Positions 21,977 to 30,113 of a stretch of 64,000 bases of DNA are shown one piece after another; positions within the stretch are counted from its first letter, which is position 1; every line of letters begins with the position of its first letter. The position numbers and the translations under genes were made by a program. The DNA comes from Lachancea mirantina (taxonomy: Eukaryota; Ascomycota; Saccharomycetes; Saccharomycetales; Saccharomycetaceae), in NCBI GenBank assembly GCA_900074745.1, contig LT598464.1:434001-498000 (forward strand), read 5' to 3'. Under the pieces are notes generated by a model. That model searched no databases and was not told the origin of the DNA. It worked only from the letters and a program-made list of their open reading frames with translations.

Positions 21977-23791
21977 ATGGTTCTAGGATTTCATAAAAAG
22001 CAACAACACAGGGCGCCGGATTTGTCAAGGTACGAGCAGTACTACGAGAACGAGCAAGGAAATGGTAGAGGTCTTTCGGCAGCAGCAGCCGCTGCTGCGG
22101 GCAGGAGTCACTCAATGATTCATCCAACGTCGCTGGCGGGTACGCCGCGGAACATGGACACAAGCCCTCGAAGCTACAGTATGCGGTCAAGACAGATGAA
22201 TTCCAATGGACGGACCGGATCTTTGACTACGGGAGTCGCGCGGTCGCAGATACCGCGAAGAGTAGCCAACGGGGCTGGGTCAAGGACCAATTCCATGGCC
22301 AGTAATACGGGTTCTATCACGGTCAAAACCACCGAGATCAAAGACCGTATGGGGCGTACTCAGTCCATTACCAGACAGACTGTGAGGAGGGTCAACGGAT
22401 TCGAGTATGTCGAAACTCTGACGACAAGCAATTCCGGGAACGTACAGGACCCGGATTCGCAGTTCAGTGAATTTACGTCTGATTTTACGCAGGATTCCGG
22501 TTATCGCCAAAACGGTACCGGGCTACGACAGGAACTGGACGACATTGACGATGTCGAAGAAGAGGCCGAGTTTAGTGATGCCATGGACTATTTGCCTGGA
22601 GCCGCGCCAGCTGCCCCAGCGGTGCCGGCTGTAGTACCTGAAGCGCCAAGGTCACCTGCCATCTCCCCAAAACTCGGGGCCAGTAAACCCGATAGGCCTG
22701 CGGCGAGTAAAAGCGGGCGGTTGTCAGAACATCGCAACACGCGACCTCACAGTGTCGCTCATCACCAGCAGCGGAGGAAGATGAGTGACGAAGAGATGTA
22801 TGCGAAAGCGCTGGAAATAGCGCGTAAAAAGGTTTACGGGGACAACGCGGAAATGGTACCGTCACAGGCGGCGAGCGCAATGCCACGGCAGCGATCGGGG
22901 TCGTTGAGGAGGTCTTCCATATCGTCGCCAACGCGCATTGCGAGGTCACTCCGCGGTGCGAATCCGAATCCAAAGATATCTGTGAGTGACGGTGCGGGCC
23001 ACCACATGACCCAAGAAGAGGTTCATTCGAGAGCGGTGGAGATGGCACGGCAACAGTATGTGCAGCAGGTTGGTGGCTTTACCAAGGGTGCGGGAGCTAC
23101 GGAAGAAGCTACAAACGTGGGACTTACGGAGGGAGCTACGCAGGCGGGACCTACAAAGGTGGGACTCACGGAGGGGGCTATCGGGGCGGAAGCCACTGGG
23201 GTGAACAGCTTCGAAAACAGAACAGGTGTTGTGGGGCGCGACGATGTGTTAGACCATGACGATGTGTTAGACCATGACGGCGTGTCAGGTCGTGATGGTG
23301 TGCTGGGCAGTGACGGCGTGTCGGGCCGTGACGGTGTGTTGAATCACGACGGTGTGTCGGGCACAGTGCCAGCCCCAAATCCCCCAGCTACAAACGGCAC
23401 CGCTCGCCCCGTATCGCGTTCCAAGGTAAAGTCGTTTTTCAGCAAAGTCGTGCAGTTTAGCCAGGAAAACTACGGATATCAGACGAAACAGGGCCAAACC
23501 AAACAGGGCCCAACTAAACCGGGCCAGGCGAAATCGCACCCTCCGAGTAATGCGGTGAATTTAAACCCGGCCACGGAAACTGCGGCTCCACTGCCGGCCC
23601 CCATGGCACCTTCGTCGGCACCCACGGCGCCTACAGAGCGTGTATCATCTTCGACGGACAACCTTCCGGAACCTCTACCAGCACCGGCTATTACACCCGC
23701 TACCGCGCCTGCAGCGTCCGCTACCTCCACTACCCCGCCCACACCCAAAGCTTCGCGCCATGTGTTCGCACGCTTACTGCGACGCAATTAA
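21977..23791 (+). CDS. Large disordered protein, possibly Seg1/Seg2-like eisosome factor
   Basis: The product is 604 aa from ATG 21977 (MVLGFHKKQQ...). The frame is open 44 codons further upstream from a non-conserved ATG at 21845. Residues ~40-110 are Ser/Arg-rich. A conserved-looking segment follows (IKDRMGRTQSITRQTVRRVN then GFEYVETLTT). Two copies of a helix of the type EEMYAKALEIARKKVY and EEVHSRAVEMARQQYV lie in the middle. The C-terminal third is low complexity: imperfect repeats of GVSGRDGVL and VLDHD (23221-23360), TKQGQTKQG repeats and a Pro/Ala tail. RTQSxTRQT plus EYVET motifs and short 'A-x-E-I-A-R-K' helices recall the eisosome proteins Seg1/Seg2, but I cannot confirm it. There is no counterpart between ADK1 and HTA1 in S. 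cerevisiae. GC content is visibly higher than in the flanks. Confidence 0.6.
   Translation: MVLGFHKKQQHRAPDLSRYEQYYENEQGNGRGLSAAAAAAAGRSHSMIHPTSLAGTPRNMDTSPRSYSMRSRQMNSNGRTGSLTTGVARSQIPRRVANGAGSRTNSMASNTGSITVKTTEIKDRMGRTQSITRQTVRRVNGFEYVETLTTSNSGNVQDPDSQFSEFTSDFTQDSGYRQNGTGLRQELDDIDDVEEEAEFSDAMDYLPGAAPAAPAVPAVVPEAPRSPAISPKLGASKPDRPAASKSGRLSEHRNTRPHSVAHHQQRRKMSDEEMYAKALEIARKKVYGDNAEMVPSQAASAMPRQRSGSLRRSSISSPTRIARSLRGANPNPKISVSDGAGHHMTQEEVHSRAVEMARQQYVQQVGGFTKGAGATEEATNVGLTEGATQAGPTKVGLTEGAIGAEATGVNSFENRTGVVGRDDVLDHDDVLDHDGVSGRDGVLGSDGVSGRDGVLNHDGVSGTVPAPNPPATNGTARPVSRSKVKSFFSKVVQFSQENYGYQTKQGQTKQGPTKPGQAKSHPPSNAVNLNPATETAAPLPAPMAPSSAPTAPTERVSSSTDNLPEPLPAPAITPATAPAASATSTTPPTPKASRHVFARLLRRN
23221..23360 (+). 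repeat. In-frame minisatellite in the disordered protein gene
   Basis: About seven imperfect 21-bp or shorter units read GVSGRDGVL-, GVLGSD- and DDVLDHD-like sequence. All keep the frame. A second short repeat (CAGGGCCAAACCAA-type units, 23490-23525) lies downstream. Confidence 0.8.
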
Positions 23792-24602
23792 CCCCCATCT
23801 ATACAAGTTCTCTAATTCAAATTATCAATTCCCATTATTACGCTATAATCACGCTTGAAAACTGGGCAACCGTTCTGTACAAAAGCCCAGATGTTTCCGA
23901 GTCCCTTCTCAGTGCAACTCATTCGGTCGCTAGGGGTCTTCCCCAGGTAAAGTTCACATATACTTACCCAGTGCTACCCATCATTCAGAGAATTTCGAAA
24001 ACATTTTAAAAAAATCAGAACCCGTGCTATTGTGAAAGGGGTTCTAATGCTTACAATGATTGAAGAGCCTTTTATAGGGAAATACTCGATGAAGTTCGAA
24101 ACTACGTGCTGCGAAATAACACTGTCGCCATTGCTAGAAAAACCCATGTTACCCACAAAATACCCACACGTACAAAGCGACGACTCATTTGCGACTCACT
24201 TTGGCGTCCCGAGTAGTTCAATTCGATTCGGTGCAGCGTCCCTTCAAATGGCCTGTTACTTAAACTTGATTCAATTGAACAAGGTATGACCCATTTGGTA
24301 ACCTTATTCGATATCTCGATAGCCGCAGGCGAGTTTTTCTTTCATGACACTGTACATAGTACTGATTCAAGCAAAGCAGAGGTAAACCACGACAGCAGGT
24401 GAGACAAGGGCAAAGAGAGTGCTCGCGAGATGCGTAGATCTTCTCATGTGCGATGGAATTCGTAGTCGACGGATCGCGGTCAGGTCTGCACCGGTAGAAT
24501 CCAATCATCATTTCGTACGATAATCACCTCAATCCCCGTTATTACACTATACATAAATCCAGTCTAATATACACAGCGCGATGCACGCGCAAGACCCAAG
24601 GC
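23792..24602. other. Convergent region before HTA1
   Basis: This is 0.8 kb between two converging genes with no supported frame. Reading frames at 24032-24289 and 24260-24511 show no family features. Confidence 0.5.
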
Positions 24603-24998
24603 TTAAAGCTCCTGGGACTCTTTACCCGGTTTACCGCTCTTCTTTGGCAGCAGATTCTGGTGGATGTTTGGCAAAACACCACCCTGCGCGATGGTCACGT
24701 TGCCCAGCAGTTTGTTCAGCTCGTCGTCGTTTCTGATCGCCAGTTGCAGGTGACGTGGGATGATTCTGGTTTTCTTGTTGTCTCTGGCGGCGTTACCGGC
24801 CAGCTCCAAGATTTCCGCGGCCAAATATTCTAGCACAGCCGTCAAATACACGGGCGCACCGGATCCCACTCTTTGTGCGTAGTTACCCTTTCTCAAGAGT
24901 CTGTGAACTCTACCGACTGGGAACGTCAATCCGGCTTTAGCGGATCTAGATTGACTTGCCTTTGCGGCAGTACCAGCTTTACCTCCTTTTCCAGACAT
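24603..24998 (-). CDS. HTA1: Histone H2A
   Basis: The 131-aa core histone begins [24 protein letters not shown]. The H2A signature [22 protein letters not shown] is followed by the fold ([27 protein letters not shown]). It ends in KESQEL, the SQE(L/Y) motif phosphorylated by Mec1/Tel1 after DNA damage, so this yeast's major H2A serves the H2A.X role, as in S. cerevisiae. The start ATG at 24998 was chosen over the longer open frame because family members begin at this Met. It is divergent from HTB1, with a shared 520-bp promoter. Confidence 0.98.
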   Translation of the reverse strand: MSGKGGKAGTAAKASQSRSAKAGLTFPVGRVHRLLRKGNYAQRVGSGAPVYLTAVLEYLAAEILELAGNAARDNKKTRIIPRHLQLAIRNDDELNKLLGNVTIAQGGVLPNIHQNLLPKKSGKPGKESQEL

Positions 24999-25205
24999 TG
25001 TGTAAGGTGTGTGTGTGTGTTTTGTATGAAGGACTGGATTGTTACCGGGCCATGAAGTGGTCAAACCAGGCTCTTTTATACGTTGCCTGATGAAATCGGA
25101 GATATATAGAAACACGCCACGCCCCCTGCGCATGTGTAAATCCTCCCTGAAGCCCCTGCAATGGTTTCTGTGCAAATTGCTGTGACTCGTTTTTACATGG
25201 TCCCG

Positions 25206-25230
25206 TTTGTTCGCCCTCGTTGCGAACAAA
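25206..25230. promoter_or_regulatory. Palindrome A in the histone promoter
   Basis: Arms TTTGTTCGC and GCGAACAAA (9 bp, perfect) flank a 7-bp spacer. The inner core GTTCGC/GCGAAC is the same as in palindrome B. Confidence 0.75.
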
Positions 25231-25364
25231 TGAGAACGACGGCCTCTTGCTGGAAATGGAGTTCAGAAATTCAAATTTCTCATAAAAACGACCCCTTCGA
25301 TTAGTATGGTGGTTTGTGCTAGATGCCTGAATAGGAAATTTTGAGGAAAAAAACTTAATTTGCA

Positions 25365-25402
25365 GACCGAAATGTTCGCGCTCGCGCGCGAACATTTCGG
25401 TC
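25365..25402. promoter_or_regulatory. Palindrome B in the histone promoter
   Basis: Perfect 17-bp arms (GACCGAAATGTTCGCGC and its reverse complement) flank a 4-bp spacer. It lies about 120-150 bp upstream of the HTB1 start, just upstream of the TATA box. It could bind a dimeric regulator. Confidence 0.8.
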
Positions 25403-25518
25403 CCGACTTTGGCGTTCATCCCACCAAAGACGGGTATATAAAGGGCACGAAACGCGGATGACTTGGGGAAAGAACACTGCGGATACAAACCACGTCAAGC
25501 ACACCTAAGTAATACCAA

Positions 25519-25917
25519 ATGTCAGCCAAAGCCGAGAAGAAGCCAGCCTCCAAAGCGCCAGCGGAGAAAAAACCCGCCGCCAAGAAAACCGCGTCCACTA
25601 TGGACGCGTCTAAGAAGAAGACCAAGGTCAGAAAGGAGACGTATTCGTCTTACATCTACAAAGTGTTGAAACAAACGCACCCAGACACGGGTATTTCTCA
25701 GAAATCGATGTCGATTTTGAACTCGTTTGTGAATGACATTTTCGAGCGGATCGCGACGGAAGCGTCGAAGCTCGCCGCTTACAACAAGAAGTCTACTATT
25801 TCTGCGCGTGAGATCCAGACTGCCGTGAGACTGATCTTGCCCGGCGAACTTGCCAAGCATGCCGTTTCTGAGGGAACGAGAGCGGTGACCAAGTACTCGT
25901 CGTCCACGCAGGCCTAA
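25519..25917 (+). CDS. HTB1: Histone H2B
   Basis: The 132-aa core histone has a Lys/Ala-rich tail ([20 protein letters not shown]...). The H2B fold follows: [60 protein letters not shown] and the C-terminal helix [19 protein letters not shown]. The lysine in AVTKYSS is the site ubiquitinated by Rad6-Bre1 (K123 in S. cerevisiae). It pairs with the divergent HTA1. Strand and position match YDR224C. Confidence 0.98.
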   Translation: MSAKAEKKPASKAPAEKKPAAKKTASTMDASKKKTKVRKETYSSYIYKVLKQTHPDTGISQKSMSILNSFVNDIFERIATEASKLAAYNKKSTISAREIQTAVRLILPGELAKHAVSEGTRAVTKYSSSTQA

Positions 25918-27826
25918 GCGGGTCGCAAGCCGCGAGCGTGGCAAGCGCACGGCGAGTGCACTCGTGTTTGTAGTACGTATGAGATGTAATGTAAAATAGA
26001 TGGGTTTTTGGATTCGTGATGTGTGGTGAGACCGAGTACGTATTCTGGACGGGTGGTTTCGGCGTTGCTGTAGGGACCCTGAGGGAGTAGTCACGTGACA
26101 CCGCCCGCCTCACTCTTTTCAGCCAAATGTCTCCCGTCGGTCCCAGGACGACGTTCCACAGCTGCGTCCCGTTATCAATATGTAAACGTGTTTTCTATCG
26201 TTTTGATCTTTGTTTTCACTTCATAAATATTATGTTTTTTTGTGAATGTCTGTCATTGAGTTTCGGTGCAAGTTGATCATAGATTTTTTAACCGTGTGAC
26301 AATTACTTTCAAAAATACAGTAATGGCCTAGGCAATGTCTCGCCCTGGCATGGGGCATTGGGTAGTTGAAATGGGCTACAGGGAAAGGACTATAATATTG
26401 GAAAAAATGCGTAGGATAAGTTTCCGCCCTGTACCTGACCAGGGTTAATGATAACAAGTAGGACAGTTGGTGTATTGATTCAGATATCACGTGATCCGGA
26501 TGACCAAGGAAAGAAACCCGAGTAAGTCCGGCAATGGCCATATGACACCCACCGCGTGGTGCGATAAATAACATCAGGAATAGCTTTGCCATTTATGCTT
26601 CGACAAACAAGTGATCTGACCAGCATTGAAGGGCTTCAAGCTAACCACCGATACAAATAGACTATACCCGACATACTTGCAAACAAGACCTCAGCTACGA
26701 ATAACATTACACACTAGCTACGCTCAAAACGCTCAAAACCTTTTGAAAAATTGTAGGAAGGAGCTACGAGGGGCGTTGCCAAGTTGTATTATTGATAGGA
26801 GCTGTCACGTGACCACAACGACAGATAATCCTCAAAGGCTTAAACTGAGCTTTGGGTAGCACTCAACGGAAGGTGCCCAAAAAGCTCCGCAAAGGCCATG
26901 GAATTGTAAATTGCTGCCGGCCATCGGTGGCGTACTTTGACAAGTTTCGCCGTGTTTCATTCGGAATGATAGTACATCGGCAAAAAAAACTCTATCAATT
27001 GTATAAAAAAGACGATGTGAGAGAAAGATCACATTGCAAAGAAAACCATAGAGGGGAACGAGGGGAGAGAGAGAGGGGGATACCCACATCCATACATGCA
27101 ATACTGGTAACATAGCTATGACTGAACTAACCAATTTGCAAGACTGAACCGATTTCTTTTCATTAGTATTTGATACTTGATAAATTTTGCAGATCAGAAA
27201 ATCGTTGATAATCAAATACATGATTCAGCAAGCCGTCAATAAATGCACACCACTGCGCTCACGCATCCCATGACACCCACACAAACGCTCAACTTTCTCT
27301 AAGGTTATGCAAACAAAGCGGCGAAATTTGACAAACGCATACCATCGTACCCTAACTCTTGAAAGATCAAACCAAATCATTAAACTCCAAATACCACTTC
27401 TTAGAATTAAATCAATCTCTAAGATGCCCATTATCCATTACTAATGAAGCCAATCCTGATTGGCCAATATTTTACATCCGTACGTACGAACTTTTTTTCA
27501 CTTAACTGCAACACATGCCCCTTCATTGTTAAACCTTGAAAAATCAAATCTAGCTCTGTGCAATCAGTCATTGAACTCTATCAGGCTGAACTGCTATTGT
27601 ACTAATCAGTGTCGCTACCAATAAGGCCCGGTTTCCTTATCTGCCTGTTACGTGTTAGAAAAAATCCAGTTGGATTTCCTTTTCTGTGGCTCAATCCAAG
27701 CAGTTTAACTCCAGTTGGCGTACATCACACACAATCGGATTCAACGGACTGAAAGTAACGGTTTTTTGGCCTACAAATCTCCGTGTGGTGCTGTTTTCAA
27801 TACATTAAAGATCTCATAGCCACAAT
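25918..27826. other. Intergenic, HTB1-CCC1 (1.9 kb)
   Basis: No gene is supported on either strand. CACGTGA-type E-boxes occur at about 26092, 26488 and 26804. An AG-rich purine tract lies at 27055-27080. In S. cerevisiae the two flanking genes are on different chromosomes, so this is a join present only in the unduplicated order. Confidence 0.5.
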
Positions 27827-28732
27827 ATGTCGATAGTTGCTCTCAAGAACGCGATCGTGCGGCTGGTCACCAAGAAATCCGACGGAGATCGTGCTCCGTT
27901 GCTCACGAATGGACAGAGTAGTGAAGAAACATACGGGGCTGGATCCAGTCATGACGAAGAAGATGTCACGAACCAGTTTGCAGACGAAGAAAACGGGAAA
28001 TTCGGCGACCAAGACCACGAACACGGCCACACCCTTCTGGGCAGCGTCGATCCAAGAGTAATGAGCGATTTGATTATTGGGCTTAGTGACGGTCTTACGG
28101 TACCGTTTGCACTTACTGCCGGTCTGTCCTCTCTGGGAGACGCAAAGCTTGTGATTACAGGTGGGCTTGCGGAATTGATATCGGGGTCCATATCTATGGG
28201 ACTTGGAGGTTATCTGGGTGCCAAAAGTGAGTCCGATTACTACCGTGCGGCGATGAAACAAGAAAAACGCAAATTCTATAACAATATGAACATGATAAAT
28301 CACGAGATCGAAGACATCCTGCTAGAAATGAACCCGGATTTCTCGGATGAAACTATCGTGTCTTTTATAAAAGACTTGCAAAAAAATCCAGAATTGATGG
28401 TGGATTTTATCATAAAATTCGGACGTGGGCTCGAAGAACCTGCCGAAAACAGGCAATTGATCAGTGCACTCACCATTGGTGGAGGTTATTTCGGTGGTGG
28501 ATTCATCCCATTAATTCCATATTTTTTCGTCGATCAAGTCCGGTCCGGTTTAATTCTTTCCATCATAATAATGTCAGTGACCCTTTTTCTTTTCGGATAC
28601 GGGAAAACTGCTGTGTCCATGAGCGATAGTTGCTCTTTGAATAAAAAAATTAGTGAAGGTTTCCAAATGTTACTTGTCGGCGGAGCAGCTGCCGGTTCTG
28701 CATGGTTTATGGTTAGAGTCATCGGCAATTAA
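27827..28732 (+). CDS. CCC1: Vacuolar Fe2+/Mn2+ transporter Ccc1
   Basis: The 301-aa protein belongs to the VIT1/CCC1 family. The ~75-residue N-terminus is acidic and cytosolic. The transporter begins at DPRVMSDLIIGLSDGLTVPFAL (~76-97), with the conserved Asp and Gly pattern of TM1, and continues GGLAELISGSISMGLGGYLG. A hydrophilic Glu-rich loop (metal-binding in VIT1) spans ~135-185. Three more helices end in AAGSAWFMVRVIG. It loads iron and manganese into the vacuole. S. cerevisiae Ccc1 is 322 aa. Neighbours RSA3 and UTP13 match YLR220W-YLR222C. Confidence 0.95.
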   Translation: MSIVALKNAIVRLVTKKSDGDRAPLLTNGQSSEETYGAGSSHDEEDVTNQFADEENGKFGDQDHEHGHTLLGSVDPRVMSDLIIGLSDGLTVPFALTAGLSSLGDAKLVITGGLAELISGSISMGLGGYLGAKSESDYYRAAMKQEKRKFYNNMNMINHEIEDILLEMNPDFSDETIVSFIKDLQKNPELMVDFIIKFGRGLEEPAENRQLISALTIGGGYFGGGFIPLIPYFFVDQVRSGLILSIIIMSVTLFLFGYGKTAVSMSDSCSLNKKISEGFQMLLVGGAAAGSAWFMVRVIGN

Positions 28733-28865
28733 ACCTCAATAATGTCTTATTTTTGGCGTCAATGACAAACAATAGCATGTGTTGATGGCAAGGGTTTTTT
28801 TGACATCTTTTAGAATCTTTCAATGCTGTATATTATAAAAAGATTTCATATTTGCGTACTTATAC

Positions 28866-29435
28866 TCACTTCTCCGATTCAAGAACCGTTTTCAAAGCAT
28901 CGATATCAAACATAAGTGCACCGTCTTTGAGCACGTTGGCCATTGTTACAAGCGACTTCGGCGTGAAATCCGGTGCTTCTCTCAATGAGCTGACCTCTTC
29001 ACCATAATGTTTGAAGAGTAGACCCAAATATTCATTTTTCAATTCGTTTTCTTTTTGCTCCAAACCCAGCTCTGCACGACCTGCGTCTATTTTTTCTTGT
29101 GCCCTATCGAGATCCACTCTATTCAAGTTCTTTTGTCGGCTTGTTACTGCTTCTGTTCTGGTCAATGGTATATCGTTTAATTTCTGCTTAACTTCTGCGT
29201 CTAGATCCATGAATTTTGCTTCTTCTGGGACCGCTTCTGCATCAGAAAGTTCGACATCGGACGCATCCTCCAATTCCTTCTCTATTGCTAGTTCCTTATT
29301 TCCCTGCTGAGGCTCAGAAGATGATCTGGAGTCTGAGTCCGAATCAGAATCTGAAAAATCAGCTGTTCTTCTCTTCTTGCTCCTTCTGGTCTTTTTCTCT
29401 GGCCTTTTTGCCCCATTTATACTTTGGGAGGACAT
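28866..29435 (-). CDS. RSA3: Ribosome assembly factor Rsa3
   Basis: The 189-aa nucleolar-type protein begins MSSQSINGAKRPEKKTRRSK. The basic N-terminus is followed by a Ser/Asp acidic tract (SDSDSDSDSRSSS), then a helical charged region and a conserved C-terminus (KNEYLGLLFKHYGEEVSSLR... DALKTVLESEK). The start is ATG 29435; the frame runs five codons up to a TTG. S. cerevisiae Rsa3 is 220 aa and works with Dbp6 in early 60S assembly. A PAC box lies about 85 bp upstream. Confidence 0.9.
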   Translation of the reverse strand: MSSQSINGAKRPEKKTRRSKKRRTADFSDSDSDSDSRSSSEPQQGNKELAIEKELEDASDVELSDAEAVPEEAKFMDLDAEVKQKLNDIPLTRTEAVTSRQKNLNRVDLDRAQEKIDAGRAELGLEQKENELKNEYLGLLFKHYGEEVSSLREAPDFTPKSLVTMANVLKDGALMFDIDALKTVLESEK

Positions 29436-29517
29436 TTGTACGTGGGTCAACTGGCAACCAAGGTGAACTCCAGCGTCTCCTTTGCTACTCCGAGTGTCTT
29501 TGAAGATATGAGCTCAT

Positions 29518-29545
29518 CTCATCTCATCGCATCTCAATTTTTCAC
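29518..29545 (-). promoter_or_regulatory. PAC and RRPE boxes of RSA3
   Basis: On the minus strand GCGATGAGATGAG (29518-29530) is a full PAC element, with TGAAAAATTG, an RRPE-like box, just upstream (about 29535-29544). The pair marks ribosome-biogenesis promoters. Confidence 0.75.
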
Positions 29546-30113
29546 AGTCTTCGTACAAAAGTAGATACGGTAGCCGTCATCATTATCATCATCAGACGTT
29601 CTAGATAAGGTGCTTTAACCAGCTCAACATCCACTTGATGTCCGCTCCTGGAATTGCTCTAAAAATCGGTTTGAACTGCAATATTTCAAGTGTTGATTGT
29701 TAAGTTAAATTTCAGACGCTCTCTTCAGTGGGACTTTTTTGCCAGAAAAAAAAGGTTTCTTAGCCATTTTTTAAACTTTAAAGCCATACGAGCATTAAAT
29801 CTCTCGTTTGGATTTAAAGCGTCAGATAATTTTACAGTAGATGTGCTCAAGTTCTAGAAAATGGCTTATTGGGTCCATCTTTTTTTTTTACAGCGTCGAA
29901 CGGCGGGCAGGGAATCAAATATGTGAGTATTGGGCGAATACATTCATATTCAATTATCTAAGAGACTTTTGAGACTTTTAGGCCGCCAGATCAGTCTGGT
30001 GGGTGTAATTAACAAGACAATATGTAGCTGAGCTGGTTTAAAAAGCCAATCGCCATTCTCCCACAATAACCCAAGCGAAGCTCGGAATGAGTGCCAATTT
30101 TGTAATTCTATGC
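29546..30113. other. Upstream of RSA3 to UTP13 3' end
   Basis: No gene is seen. The stretch contains a poly-T tract at 29880-29890 and a repeated 'agacttttgagactttt' near 29960. Confidence 0.5.

Larger units (their letters stand above)
24999..25518. promoter_or_regulatory. Divergent histone promoter HTA1-HTB1
   Basis: TATA boxes are TATAAAAG on the minus strand (25073-25080) for HTA1 and TATATAAA (25435-25442) for HTB1. A GT microsatellite sits in the HTA1 leader (25005-25020). Two palindromes with the same GTTCGC...GCGAAC core lie at 25206-25230 and 25365-25402. In S. cerevisiae this promoter is controlled by Spt10/SBF and the HIR complex. Clear copies of the Spt10 element were not recognised. 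Confidence 0.75.

Noticed and set aside
22572-23787. Several long minus-strand frames opposite the 22-kb gene
   Set aside because: They are shadows produced by GC-rich repetitive codons of the plus-strand gene.
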